From: Arthrobacter sp. H16F315
GTDB lineage: Bacteria; Actinomycetota; Actinomycetes; Actinomycetales; Micrococcaceae
Assembly: GCF_024124825.1 (NCBI RefSeq)
Contig: NZ_JAMXSS010000002.1
Coordinates: 434,001-498,000 of the forward strand
DNA: 64,000 bases
Reading direction: 5' to 3'
In this document: piece by piece, positions 18,931-28,338 of the stretch
Layout: each line of letters starts with the position of its first letter
Numbering within the stretch: the first letter of the stretch is position 1
The notes under the pieces: model-generated
The model's database searches: none
What the model was told of the DNA's origin: nothing
What the model saw: the letters and a program-made list of their open reading frames with translations, nothing else
Translations under genes and position numbers: made by a program

Positions 18931-20322
18931 CTACCGGCGCGCGGCGTCGATGAGGTCCTTGCCTTCGTCGTCGCGGGCCGCTGCGGACTCCCAGGCGTGG
19001 CCCTGCTCGTGATCCAGGTGCGTGGACTTCTTGTTCTTGAGCGCGAAGATGTAGACCAGCAGCGAGATGGCGATGGCCACTGTGACGTAGGTGAAGAACA
19101 GGTCCACCTGGCCGACCTTCTGCAGGGCGGCCCCGATCAGCGGGACCGTGCCGCCGAAGAGCGAGTTCGCGATCGCGTACCCCAGCCCAACGCCGAGGGC
19201 GCGGATGGACGCGGGGAACAGCTCGGCCTTTACCAGGGCGTTGATCGAGGTGTAGCCGCCAACAATAAGCAGGCCGCCCATCATCAGCAGGAACGCGGTG
19301 AACGGATCCTTGGTGCCGGCCAGGGTGGAAAGCAGCGGCCAGGTGAACAACACACCGGTGATGCCGAACCAGAGCAGCAGCGGCTTACGCCCGACCTTGT
19401 CCGAGATGATGCCGTAGACGGGCTGGAGCAGCATAAAGATGAACAGCGCCCAGAAGTTGATCACCGAGGTCTCGGTCTTGGCGATGCCGGAGGTGTCATT
19501 CATGAACTTCAGGATGAAGTTGGTTTATGTGTAGAACGCCACCGTGCCGCCGAGGGTAATGCCGATGCAGATCAGCAGCGGCTTCCAGTAGCTGGTGAAC
19601 AACAGTCTCATGGTGCCCGGCTGCGCCTGCCCGACGACGGCGGGGGCCTTGGCGGCCTCGAGCTGTTCGGCCGAGACGGTTTCCTCCATCGAACGGCGCA
19701 GCCACAGTACGACAAGCGCGGCGACGCCGCCAATCGCGAAGGGGATCCGCCAGCCCCACTCGCCCAGATCGGCCTTGGGGATAAAGTTCTGCAGGATGAC
19801 CAGGACCAGCAGGGCCAGCATCTGGCCGCCGATCAGGGTGACGTACTGGAAGCTGGAGAAGAATCCGCGGCGCTTGGTGGTGGCGGCCTCGGACATGTAG
19901 GTGGCGCTGGTGCCGTACTCGCCACCCACCGAGAAGCCCTGGATCACGCGGATGAGGACCAGCAGGATCAAGGCCCACAGGCCGATCTGCTGCTGCGTGG
20001 GCAGGATGGCGATGGCGAAGGACCCAGCGGACATCATGGTCACACTCAGGGTCAGCGCGGCCTTGCGTCCCTTGCGGTCCGCGTAGCGGCCGAAGAACCA
20101 GGCGCCGACCGGCCGCATCAGGAACGACGTCGAGAAGACGGCCATCGCTTCGAGGCCGGCCTGGAGGTCGTCGGTGGGATTGAAGAAGTGCGACTGGAAA
20201 TATGCCGCGAAGACTGTGTAGACGTAGAGGTCGTACCACTCCACGAGGTTGCCGGCAGATCCTTTGAGAATATTGCTGACGGCTTTTCTGGTCTGCGCCG
20301 CTTCGGACAGCTGGGTGCTCAT
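18931..20322 (-). pseudogene. MHS-family (KgtP/ProP-like) MFS transporter with in-frame stop
   Basis: Metabolite:H+ symporter family protein, 463 codons, twelve predicted helices. Family segments include NLVEWYDLYVYT, GRYADRKGRK, IRVIQGFSVGGEYG and the second-half GIISDKVGRKPLL. Both halves are in the same frame, interrupted by a TAA codon at 19525-19527 between VAFYT and TNFILKFM. The family normally has an aromatic residue here (FYT-Y/F-T), so a single base change TAC to TAA explains it. Unlike the indels elsewhere in the window this is a substitution, so either a real nonsense mutation or a base-call error is possible. Divergent from the pyridoxine kinase gene. Substrate (dicarboxylate, betaine or similar) unknown. 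Confidence 0.78.
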
Positions 20323-20464
20323 CGATGAACCTTCCTGGATCCGGCGCCGCAAGAAAGCAACACCGTCCGCCACCCTAGTCCCGGTGATCCGGGCCACTCG
20401 GGTTGTGTTCATATTGGTCATACGCACAATGCGGCCGGATTTCCCGGGGTGGCAGGATAGATCC

Positions 20465-21328
20465 ATGACTCCTTACGCCGTGCACAACCTGACCTCCGAC
20501 GCGGTCGCCTACCCCGCCGTCGCCCTGACCATCGCCGGCTCCGAGGCGACCGGCGGCGCCGGCGCGCAGGCGGACCTGAAGACCTTCCAAGAACTCGGCG
20601 TTTTTGGTATCGCCAACCTGACCTGCATCGTGTCCTTTGATCCGAAGGACAACTGGAACCACCGCTTTGTCGCTATCGACCAGCAGGTCATCGCCGACCA
20701 GCTGGAGGCAACGACGGCGGCGTACGGCGCCGCGTCCGGTGCGCCGTCCGTGCTGGATACGGTAAAGATCGGCATGCTTGGCAGCCCGGCGACGATTTCC
20801 ACGGTGGCCTCGGCGCTGGCCGCGGGACAGTTCCGCCACGTGGTGCTGGACCCGGTGCTGATCTGCAAGGGCCAGGAGCCGGGCCATGCACTGGACACCG
20901 ACCAGGCGCTCAAGGTGCAGATCCTTCCGCTGGCCACCTTCGTTACGCCGAACCACTTCGAGGCCGAGTCACTCTCCGGGCTGGAGATCACCGACGTCGA
21001 ATCCCTCAAGGCCGCGGCTGTGCGCATCCATGAACTCAGCGGTGCGGCGGTGCTGGCGAAAGGCGGTGTGCGCCTGGCCGGCCCGGACGCCGTCGACGTC
21101 TACTACGACGGCGAAACGCTCGAGGTCCTCTCCGCCTCGAAGGTCGGCGAGGTGGCCGTCTCCGGCGCCGGCTGCTCGCTGGCTGCCGCGGTAACGGCCG
21201 AGCTGGCCAAGGGCGCGGCGCCGCTGGAGGCAGCCCGGACCGCGAAGGAATTCGTCACGGCGGGGATCCGGAACCGAGTTCCCTCCGGTGCACCGTTCGA
21301 CGCCGTGTGGCAGGGCGGCCCGCGCTAG
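20465..21328 (+). CDS. pyridoxine / hydroxymethylpyrimidine kinase (PdxK/ThiD-like)
   Basis: A 287-residue ribokinase-superfamily kinase. Diagnostic segments are TIAGSEATGGAGAQADLKTF (HMP/pyridoxal kinase type), VKIGMLGSP, VVLDPVLICKG and the C-terminal anion-hole/catalytic region SGAGCSLAAAVTAELA. It would phosphorylate pyridoxine, pyridoxal or hydroxymethylpyrimidine with ATP; the exact vitamin cannot be decided from sequence. AGGA lies about 10 bp upstream of the ATG at 20465. It ends convergently with the poxB gene, separated by a repeat-rich gap. Confidence 0.82.
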   Translation: MTPYAVHNLTSDAVAYPAVALTIAGSEATGGAGAQADLKTFQELGVFGIANLTCIVSFDPKDNWNHRFVAIDQQVIADQLEATTAAYGAASGAPSVLDTVKIGMLGSPATISTVASALAAGQFRHVVLDPVLICKGQEPGHALDTDQALKVQILPLATFVTPNHFEAESLSGLEITDVESLKAAAVRIHELSGAAVLAKGGVRLAGPDAVDVYYDGETLEVLSASKVGEVAVSGAGCSLAAAVTAELAKGAAPLEAARTAKEFVTAGIRNRVPSGAPFDAVWQGGPR

Positions 21329-21330
21329 CC

Positions 21331-21370
21331 CCTCCCGCGCCCGAGTTCGACCTCCCGCGCCCGAGTTCGC
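21331..21370 (+). repeat. tandem duplication of a 20-mer
   Basis: CCTCCCGCGCCCGAGTTCG occurs twice head to tail (21331 and 21351), the second running directly into the structured repeat that follows. It looks like a local slippage duplication of the left flank of the 63-nt element. Confidence 0.7.
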
Positions 21371-21429
21371 CGGAATCGCCCCGGTTCGCCGGAAGCTTCC
21401 GGCGAACCGGCAGGTTTCCGGCGAACTCG
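21367..21429 (+). repeat. 63-nt nested-hairpin repeat, copy C
   Basis: Same box order and spacing as copies A and B. Here the inner hairpin has grown into a perfect 30-bp palindrome (21381-21410, centred on AAGCTT), and the outer arms CGAGTTCGCCGGAA and TTCCGGCGAACTCG are a perfect 14-bp pair. It lies between the convergent kinase and poxB genes and could also act as a bidirectional terminator-like structure, though there is no T-run. Confidence 0.7.
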
Positions 21430-21436
21430 CGACGGG

Positions 21437-23185
21437 CTAGCGGCGCGGGATGTTGCGCAGGTTGCTCCGGGCCATGCTAACGGCCTCACCGGCGCCCCGG
21501 TTAAGCACCACTTTCGACATCGCCGTCGCGAACCCGAGGATCTGGGCGCCCTTGATCTTCGGCGGCAGCGAGAGCGCTTTGGGGTCGGTGATGAGTTCCA
21601 CCAGGGAGGGCCCCGGATGGGCAAAGGCTTCCCGGTAGGCAGCCTCAATCCGGGACGGATCCGTGACGCGGACGGCATGGAAGCCCAGGGCCCGGGCCAC
21701 GGCCGCGTAGTTGGCATCGGGCACATCGACGCCAAAGTCCGGCAGCCCGTCCACCAGCATCTCCAGCTTGACCATGCCCAAGGTGGAATTATTGAACACC
21801 ACCACATTGACCGGGAGCCGGTGCGCGGCCACTGTGATCAGCTCCCCCAACAGCATCGACAAGCCGCCGTCGCCCGAGACCGAAACCACTTGTCGCCCAG
21901 GGTAGGCCAGTTGGGCGCCAATCGCCTGCGGCAGCGCGTTCGCCATGGAGCCGTGCAAATACGAGCCGATCAGCCGCCGGGTACCCAATGGGTTGATGTA
22001 GCGGGCGGTCCAGACGTTGCACATACCCGTGTCCGCGGTGAAAATCGCGTCCTTGGCGGCGAGCTGGTCCAGCAGCGACGCGGCATACTCGGGATGGATC
22101 GGCTCGGTTTTCTCCACTTTCCGGGTGTAGGCCCCGACGGCTTTGTTCATCAGCCGGTCGTGCTTCTTGAGGATCGCGTCGAGGAACCGGCGGCTCTTCT
22201 TTGCTGCCAGCAACGGCATCAGCGCGGTCAACGTGGGCAACACGTCGCCATGGACCGCGACGTCGACGTCGGTGCGCCGGCCCAGGTTTTGCCCGGCCCG
22301 GTCCACCTGGGCCGTCCGGGTCGCGGGCAGGAACTGGTCGTACGGGAAATCGGTCCCCAGCAGGATCAGCAGGTCCGCGTCCTCGATCCCCTCCGCCGCG
22401 GCGCCGTAGCCCAGCAGCCCGGTCATACCGATGTCGTAGGGATTGTCGTACTGCATAAAGTCTTTGCCGCGCAGCGAATGGCCGATCGGTGCCTTGAGGA
22501 GTTCGGCGAGTCCAATGACCTGATCGTGGGCGCCCTGGACGCCTGCACCGGCAAAGATGGCGACCTTGTCCGCGGCGTTGATGGCGTCGGCCAGTTCCTG
22601 CACGCTGGCGGGGTCCGGGACCAGCGTGGCAGGCAGGAAAGCTGCCGGCGCCGGGGTTTCTACGGTCGCGTCCAGTCCCGCGATGTCGCCGGGCAGGGTC
22701 ACGACGGCGACGCCCCGAAGCGCGACGGCATGCTGGATGGCGCTGTGCATCACCCTCGGGGCCTGGCCGGCGGTGCTGATCAGTTCGGAGTACACCGAGC
22801 ACTCGTTAAAGAGCCGGTCCGGGTGCGTTTCCTGGAAGAAGCTGCTGCCGATTTGTTTGCTGGGAATGTGCGAGGCGATCGCCAGCACCGGCGCGCCAGA
22901 ACGGTTGGCGTCATAGAGGCCGTTGATCAGGTGCAGGTTTCCCGGCCCGCAGGAGCCGGCGCAGACCGCCAGACGGCCGGTTAGCTGGGCTTCGGCCGAG
23001 GCCGCGAACGCGGCTGCTTCTTCGTGCCGGACATGGATCCAGTCGATCCCGCCCTTCGCGGCACCGCCGGTTTTGCGGACAGCGTCGACAATCGGATTGA
23101 GGCTGTCGCCGACAATTCCGTAGATACGCTGCACGCCGGCGGCTTGAAGTTGTTCGATGAGCTGGCTGGCAAGTTCCTTGGCCAT
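21437..23185 (-). CDS. poxB: pyruvate:quinone oxidoreductase (PoxB-like ThDP enzyme)
   Basis: A 582-residue thiamine-diphosphate enzyme that would oxidatively decarboxylate pyruvate to acetate and CO2, passing electrons via FAD to menaquinone. Three-domain architecture is visible: the N-terminal Pyr domain with RHEEAAAFAA (catalytic Glu near 55), a central FAD-type domain with LLILLGTDFPYDQFLP, and the C-terminal PP domain with SGDGGLSMLLGE and VVFNN (about 433-460, the GDG-N motif). Length matches PoxB. Acetate formed could feed the glyoxylate shunt encoded just downstream. Acetolactate synthase is less likely because length and central domain fit PoxB better. Confidence 0.85.
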   Translation of the reverse strand: MAKELASQLIEQLQAAGVQRIYGIVGDSLNPIVDAVRKTGGAAKGGIDWIHVRHEEAAAFAASAEAQLTGRLAVCAGSCGPGNLHLINGLYDANRSGAPVLAIASHIPSKQIGSSFFQETHPDRLFNECSVYSELISTAGQAPRVMHSAIQHAVALRGVAVVTLPGDIAGLDATVETPAPAAFLPATLVPDPASVQELADAINAADKVAIFAGAGVQGAHDQVIGLAELLKAPIGHSLRGKDFMQYDNPYDIGMTGLLGYGAAAEGIEDADLLILLGTDFPYDQFLPATRTAQVDRAGQNLGRRTDVDVAVHGDVLPTLTALMPLLAAKKSRRFLDAILKKHDRLMNKAVGAYTRKVEKTEPIHPEYAASLLDQLAAKDAIFTADTGMCNVWTARYINPLGTRRLIGSYLHGSMANALPQAIGAQLAYPGRQVVSVSGDGGLSMLLGELITVAAHRLPVNVVVFNNSTLGMVKLEMLVDGLPDFGVDVPDANYAAVARALGFHAVRVTDPSRIEAAYREAFAHPGPSLVELITDPKALSLPPKIKGAQILGFATAMSKVVLNRGAGEAVSMARSNLRNIPRR

Positions 23186-23291
23186 GGCTGGGCGCTCCCG
23201 CGGTCGGATCCGTTAGCTGACACGGCCAATATAGTCGCCCCGGCCGTGTGCCGCGCCAGGCGGGCCCCGGCCGGGCCTGGCAGTGCCCCAA

Positions 23292-24776
23292 CTAGTTCCC
23301 CGCGTGCGCCTGCAGGAATGAGTAGACCTCGGTCTCGTCCACGCCGGGGAAGGCGCCCGGCGGCATCGCTGCAAGCAGGTGCGAGTGGGCCCGTGCGGAG
23401 GGCCAGGCATTGCCGGCCCACTCCGAGGTCAGCGCGGCCGGCGGACGCTTGCAGCAGCTCTCATCCGGGCAGGTCGACGTGGACCGCTCGGTGGTTTCCC
23501 GGCCGCGGAACCACTTCACCTGCGCATACGGGACACCCACGGAGAGCGAGAACTCGCCGTTGGCGGAGCGCTCCGTGCGCGCCGTGCACCAGTAGGTCCC
23601 GGCCGGGGTATCGGTGTACTGGTTGTAGGCACTGAACTTGTCCGGCACATCGAAAACCACCCGGGAGGTCCAGTTCTTGCAGGACGGCTGGCCCTCGATG
23701 GCGCCGGTGTGGTCCTGCGGAAACGTCACGCCGTCGTTCTCGTAAGCCTTGTAGATAATGCCGCTTTTGTGCGTCTTCTGGAAGTGCGTCCGCAGGTCCA
23801 GGTGCTCGGTGGCGAGGTTGGTGAAGCGGTGCGCGGCGGTCTCATACGACACGGCGAAGGCGTCCCGAATGTCCTCCACCGAGATCTCCTTGGCCTGCTT
23901 GGCCTTTTGCAGGAACTCCACGGTGGCCTGCTCCGGCAGCAGCAGCGCAGCAGCAAAGTAGTTGGTGGCCACCCGCTGCATCAGGAAGTCGCCGTAGTTC
24001 GTGGGGGTCTGGTGTCCCAGGACATAGTGGCCCAGTGCCTGCAGCAGCACCGAGCGCGGATCATGGTCGCTGCGCGCGTTCTGGGTGAGGTAGATCCGGC
24101 GGTTCTTGAGGTCGGTCACCGACCGAGTGGAGTGCGGCAGGTCGCCCACGTGGTGCAGGCTGAACCCGAGGTGCCCGGCAATGTCTGCGATGACGTGGTG
24201 GGAGAGCGGGCCGCTGGTGTGGCCGACGGAGGCGAGGACCTTTTGCGCTTCCGCCTCGTACTCCGGGAAATAATTGTTCCGCTCGCGCATCATGGCGCGC
24301 AGCTTCCCGTTCGCGCGGCGGGCCTCCTCCGGCGTCGCCACCTGCTCGTTGAGCCGCCGTTCCAGCTCGTGTTGGAGCCCCACCATGGACTCCAGCACAT
24401 CCATGGGAAGCCGGGAGCTGATCCGGATCGTCGGCAGCTTCAGGGATTCATAGATGGGGCTGCGCTGGTAGCGCTCCAGCTCAATCTCCAGGGCCGCGCG
24501 ACGGTTGGGCGGTTCCGCACCGAGCAACTCGTCGATGCTGACACCAAGGGCCCCCGCCAGCTGCTGGAGCAGACCTAGCTTGGGTTCGCGCTTTCCGTTC
24601 TCGATCAGGCTCAGCTGGCTGGGGGCCGTTCCCACCGTGGCGCTCAGGTCATCAAGGGTGAGCCCGGCGGCCTTACGGAGGTGGCGGACCCGGCGGCCCA
24701 TGCTGATGACGTCGACTTCCGGGACGGCGGGGGCGGTCGCTGCGGATGCGGGACGGTTCCAACTGGCGGGGTGCAT
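23292..24776 (-). CDS. ramB: RamB-like XRE regulator of acetate/glyoxylate metabolism
   Basis: A 494-residue regulator with an N-terminal Cro/XRE helix-turn-helix (about 28-80: MGRRVRHLRKAAGLTLDDL, then PSQLSLIENGKREPKLG), a middle ImmA/IrrE-like domain, and a C-terminal domain with several Cys (CPDESCC) as in the RamB/ScfR family. The ImmA-like region reads HYVLGH where active peptidases have HExxH, so it is probably a sensor rather than a protease. In Corynebacterium, RamB controls aceA and aceB. Divergence from aceA here strongly supports the same role. Start at 24776; a later start at the HTH Met is possible. Confidence 0.85.
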   Translation of the reverse strand: MHPASWNRPASAATAPAVPEVDVISMGRRVRHLRKAAGLTLDDLSATVGTAPSQLSLIENGKREPKLGLLQQLAGALGVSIDELLGAEPPNRRAALEIELERYQRSPIYESLKLPTIRISSRLPMDVLESMVGLQHELERRLNEQVATPEEARRANGKLRAMMRERNNYFPEYEAEAQKVLASVGHTSGPLSHHVIADIAGHLGFSLHHVGDLPHSTRSVTDLKNRRIYLTQNARSDHDPRSVLLQALGHYVLGHQTPTNYGDFLMQRVATNYFAAALLLPEQATVEFLQKAKQAKEISVEDIRDAFAVSYETAAHRFTNLATEHLDLRTHFQKTHKSGIIYKAYENDGVTFPQDHTGAIEGQPSCKNWTSRVVFDVPDKFSAYNQYTDTPAGTYWCTARTERSANGEFSLSVGVPYAQVKWFRGRETTERSTSTCPDESCCKRPPAALTSEWAGNAWPSARAHSHLLAAMPPGAFPGVDETEVYSFLQAHAGN

Positions 24777-24945
24777 TTCTTAAGAATACGCGAAGAAGTT
24801 CATTTCTTTCCATGGTTTTGGTCTAGAAAGATGCGTGGAAGTGCAGAAAAGTGGGTCTTACGGAAAAGTTACACCGCTCCGGATCAGCCAGCGGCTCTGC
24901 GAAGAAGCAGCGCACCCGGTCCCGGACCCCACCAAGGAGACAAAG
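24777..24945. promoter_or_regulatory. divergent ramB-aceA control region
   Basis: A 169-bp AT-richer gap holding both promoters. It contains a perfect palindrome TTCTTAAGAA (24777-24786) at the ramB start and purine-rich GAAGAAG/TTTCTTTCC tracts. AAGGAG lies about 10 bp before the aceA ATG. No exact match to the corynebacterial RamB consensus was found by eye, so the operator is unassigned. Confidence 0.5.
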
Positions 24946-26262
24946 ATGACTGCAGCATTTGAGCCCACCCAGCAGACGCCCGCTGAGCAAGCCGCGGCCC
25001 TGGAGCTCGAGTGGGCCGCCAACCCGCGCTGGGAAGGTGTCACCCGGGACTACAAGGCCTCCGACGTCGTCCGGCTGCGCGGCCGTGTCTCCGAGGAACA
25101 CACACTGGCACGCCGCGGCTCGGAGAAGCTGTGGAAGCAGCTCACCGCCGAGCACAAGGAAGGCAAGTACACCAACGCCTTGGGGGCGCTGACCGGCAAC
25201 CAGGCAGTGCAGCAAGTCAAGGCCGGCCTGCGTGCCATCTACCTTTCCGGCTGGCAGGTTGCGGCCGACGCCAACAACTCCGGCCACACCTACCCGGACC
25301 AGTCCCTCTACCCGGCCAACTCGGTGCCCACTGTGGTCCGGCGTATTAACAATGCCCTGCTCCGCGCCGACCAGATCGAGTTCTCCGAAGGCATCCAGAC
25401 CGTTGAGGACTGGATGGTGCCGATCATCGCCGACGCCGAGGCAGGCTTCGGCGGACCGCTGAACGCCTACGAACTGATGAAGTCCATGATCCAGGCCGGC
25501 GCCTCGGGCGTGCACTGGGAAGACCAGCTCGCTTCGGAGAAGAAGTGCGGCCACCTCGGCGGCAAGGTCCTGATCCCCAGCCAGCAGCACGTCCGCACAC
25601 TAAACGCCGCCCGCCTGGCAGCCGACGTCGCGGGCACCCCGTCCGTCATCATCGCCCGCACCGACGCCGAGGCAGCCACCCTGATCACTTCCGACGTCGA
25701 CGACCGGGACAAGGAATTTGTCACCGGCGAGCGCACCGCGGAAGGCTTCTACAAGGTCCGCAACGGGATTGAACCCTGCATCGCCCGTGCCAAGGCCTAC
25801 GCCCCGTATTCCGACCTTATCTGGATGGAAACGGGCACCCCGGACCTGGAGCTGGCACGCAAGTTCGCCGAATCCGTCAAGGCAGACTTCCCGGACCAGA
25901 TGCTCTCCTACAACTGCTCGCCGTCGTTCAACTGGAAGAAGCACCTCGACGACGCCACGATCGCCAAGTTCCAGCGCGAGCTCGGCGCCATGGGCTTCAC
26001 CTTCCAGTTCATCACCCTGGCCGGCTTCCACGCCCTGAACTACTCGATGTTTGATCTCGCCCACGGCTACGCCCGGGAAGGCATGAGCGCCTACGTCGAG
26101 CTGCAGGAGAAGGAATTCGCCTCCGAATCCCGCGGCTACACCGCGACCAAGCACCAGCGCGAAGTTGGCACCGGCTACTTCGACGACATCGCAACCGCGC
26201 TCAACCCGAACGCATCCACCTTGGCCCTGGTGGGATCCACCGAAGAAGGCCAGTTCCACTAG
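24946..26262 (+). CDS. aceA: isocitrate lyase
   Basis: First enzyme of the glyoxylate shunt, cleaving isocitrate to succinate and glyoxylate. The 438-residue protein has the active-site loop KKCGH at 199-203, the preceding metal-site region [11 protein letters not shown], and [10 protein letters not shown] further on. Length is that of the short bacterial class. A good Shine-Dalgarno (AAGGAG) sets the ATG at 24946. It is divergent from the RamB-like regulator and followed by a hairpin and then aceB, so both shunt enzymes can be induced together on acetate or fatty acids. Confidence 0.96.
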   Translation: MTAAFEPTQQTPAEQAAALELEWAANPRWEGVTRDYKASDVVRLRGRVSEEHTLARRGSEKLWKQLTAEHKEGKYTNALGALTGNQAVQQVKAGLRAIYLSGWQVAADANNSGHTYPDQSLYPANSVPTVVRRINNALLRADQIEFSEGIQTVEDWMVPIIADAEAGFGGPLNAYELMKSMIQAGASGVHWEDQLASEKKCGHLGGKVLIPSQQHVRTLNAARLAADVAGTPSVIIARTDAEAATLITSDVDDRDKEFVTGERTAEGFYKVRNGIEPCIARAKAYAPYSDLIWMETGTPDLELARKFAESVKADFPDQMLSYNCSPSFNWKKHLDDATIAKFQRELGAMGFTFQFITLAGFHALNYSMFDLAHGYAREGMSAYVELQEKEFASESRGYTATKHQREVGTGYFDDIATALNPNASTLALVGSTEEGQFH

Positions 26263-26320
26263 ACACCCGACGGCGGTGCCTCCGTCCGGCCTTCGGTCCG
26301 GCATTGCTCTGCCTGCTATT

Positions 26321-26369
26321 CCCCATTGCCGCCTCTGCTTCGTTTCCACATCGCGGGGCGGCAATGGGG
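26321..26369 (+). terminator. strong hairpin between aceA and aceB
   Basis: CCCCATTGCCGCC (26321-26333) pairs perfectly with GGCGGCAATGGGG (26357-26369), followed by CCCC then TTT. It may partly terminate aceA transcription or stabilise its mRNA, giving unequal aceA and aceB levels. Confidence 0.6.
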
Positions 26370-26465
26370 CCCCTTTACGCAGGCTGCCGCAACACCGGCA
26401 CCTTCGGCCTGGTACGCACGTCGCCAGCCGCCTCGAACTTGCTTCTTCTCTAGGGAGAGATTGAA

Positions 26466-28127
26466 ATGAACAGTTTCACTGACAACTTCACCATCAACGG
26501 AATCACGTTGACCGCCCAGCCCATCTGCCGGCAGAGCGAGGTCCTGACGCCGGACGCGCTGGCCTTTGTTGGCAAGCTGCACAAGGCCACTGCGGCCCGT
26601 CGGCTGGAGCTGCTGCAGGCCCGCCGTGACCGCCGCCAGCAGATCGGCAAGGGCCAGGACCCGCGGTTCCTGAGCGAGACCGAGTCCGTGCGCAACGATC
26701 CGACCTGGCGCGTCGCCCCGCCGGCCCCCGGCCTGACGGACCGTCGAGTCGAGATCACCGGCCCGGTGGACAAAAAGATGACCATCAACGCGCTGAACTC
26801 CGGCGCGAAGGTGTGGCTCGCGGACATGGAGGACTCCTCCACCCCGTCGTGGCGCAACGTCATCCAGGGCCAGCTCAACCTCATCGACGCCTTGGAGCGC
26901 CGGATCGACTTCACCTCAACCGAGGGCAAGGAATACAAACTCCACCCCGCCGCGGACCTGCCGACGATCGTGGTCCGTCCCCGCGGCTGGCACCTGCCGG
27001 AAAAGCACATGCTCATTGACGGCACCCCGATTGCCGGCGGCATCGTGGACTTCGGCCTGTACTTCTACCACAACGCCCGCCGCCTGATCTCCCAGGGCAA
27101 GGGCCCGTACTTCTACCTGCCGAAGATCGAGAACCACCTCGAAGCCCGCCTGTGGAACGACATCTTTATCCTCGCCCAGGACCTGCTCGGCATCCCGCAG
27201 GGCACCATCCGCGCCACCGTGCTGATCGAAACCATCACCGCCGCGTTCGAAATGGAGGAGATCCTCTACGAGCTCAAGGACCACGCCGCGGGTCTGAACG
27301 CCGGCCGCTGGGACTACATCTTCTCCCTGATCAAGAACTTCCGCACCCGCGGCCCGCGTTTTGTCCTGCCGGACCGCAGCCAGGTGACCATGACCCAGCC
27401 GTTTATGCGTGCCTATACCGAACAGCTGGTCCGGGCCTGCCACAAACGTGGTGCCATGGCGATCGGCGGCATGGCGGCGGCTGTCCCCAACCGCAAGGAC
27501 GCCGAGGCCAACGCGATCGCGATCGAGAAGGTCCGTGCCGACAAGACCCGCGAGGCCGGCGACGGCTTCGACGGCTCCTGGGTGGCGCACCCGGACCTGG
27601 TTCCGGTCTGCCGCGAAGTGTTCGACGGCGTCCTGGGCGAACGCCCGAACCAGCTGGACCGGCTCCGCGAGGACGTCACCCCGGACGACCGCGCACTGCT
27701 CGACATCGCCGCCACCACCGGCACCATCACCGAGCAGGGCATCCGGAACAACATCGAAGTTGGCATCCGCTACATCGAGTCCTGGCTTCGCGGCAACGGC
27801 GCCGTCGCCATCCACAACCTGATGGAGGACGCCGCCACCGCGGAGATTTCCCGCTCCCAGCTGTGGCAGTGGATCTTCTCCCGTGCCATCACGGACCAGG
27901 GCGAGGTCATCTCCCGCGAATGGGTGGAGGACATGCTGGAGGAGGAGTTCACCAAGCTGGAACGCTTCGAGGGCGACCGCTTTGCCGACGCCCGGGACAT
28001 CTTCGAGGAAGTCACGCTCACCCCGTCGTTCCCGGCCTTCCTGACCCTGCCGGCCTACGACCGGTTCCTGCATGAAGCGCGCGACGGCGAGCTCCCGCTC
28101 GAGGACCCCGCACTCGCCCCCGCCTGA
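26466..28127 (+). CDS. aceB: malate synthase A
   Basis: Second glyoxylate-shunt enzyme: glyoxylate plus acetyl-CoA gives malate. The 553-residue length fits isoform A. Visible family segments are VWLADMEDSSTPSWRN, the metal-site stretch ATVLIETITAAFEMEEILYEL, GRWDYIFSLIKNFR and MGGMAAAVPNRKD-like GGMAAAVPNRKD. AGGGAGA precedes the ATG by about 8 bp. It lies 203 bp downstream of aceA on the same strand. Confidence 0.95.
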   Translation: MNSFTDNFTINGITLTAQPICRQSEVLTPDALAFVGKLHKATAARRLELLQARRDRRQQIGKGQDPRFLSETESVRNDPTWRVAPPAPGLTDRRVEITGPVDKKMTINALNSGAKVWLADMEDSSTPSWRNVIQGQLNLIDALERRIDFTSTEGKEYKLHPAADLPTIVVRPRGWHLPEKHMLIDGTPIAGGIVDFGLYFYHNARRLISQGKGPYFYLPKIENHLEARLWNDIFILAQDLLGIPQGTIRATVLIETITAAFEMEEILYELKDHAAGLNAGRWDYIFSLIKNFRTRGPRFVLPDRSQVTMTQPFMRAYTEQLVRACHKRGAMAIGGMAAAVPNRKDAEANAIAIEKVRADKTREAGDGFDGSWVAHPDLVPVCREVFDGVLGERPNQLDRLREDVTPDDRALLDIAATTGTITEQGIRNNIEVGIRYIESWLRGNGAVAIHNLMEDAATAEISRSQLWQWIFSRAITDQGEVISREWVEDMLEEEFTKLERFEGDRFADARDIFEEVTLTPSFPAFLTLPAYDRFLHEARDGELPLEDPALAPA

Positions 28128-28158
28128 GGTCCGGACCGGACCCCCGGAAGGTAAAGAT

Positions 28159-28231
28159 TTCCGTCTGCTGGGCTGCCACGCCCTTCGCAACAGGCACCCC
28201 CGAGATCCGGGGCGGCGGCCCAGCGACGGAA
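28159..28231 (+). other. long structured element downstream of aceB
   Basis: A near-perfect stem of about 18 bp: TTCCGTC-GCTGGGC-GCC on the left (28159-28177) with GGC-GCCCAGC-GACGGAA on the right (28214-28231), with one bulged T and one wobble. The 36-nt apex contains CCCC/GGGG pairing. It has no T-run, so it is not a simple terminator. I recognise no Rfam family in it; it could be an mRNA 3'-end structure or a small RNA. Confidence 0.45.
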
Positions 28232-28270
28232 GACCCCCGCAGCAACTCGACGACGGCGTCGGGAAGTAAC

Positions 28271-28310
28271 AGCCAGGGCCCATGTTCCCCAGGGAATATG
28301 GGCCCTGGCT
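28271..28310. terminator. bidirectional terminator-like hairpin
   Basis: Perfect 13-bp stem AGCCAGGGCCCAT / ATGGGCCCTGGCT with a 14-nt loop, between convergent aceB and the MFS gene. Confidence 0.65.
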
Positions 28311-28338
28311 GTCCCTCCGCGGAGGCGGTGCGCCCGGT

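Noticed and set aside
28159..28231. Cobalamin riboswitch after aceB
   Set aside because: The long stem superficially suggested one, but the conserved B12-box and core sequences are missing and no target gene follows on the same strand.
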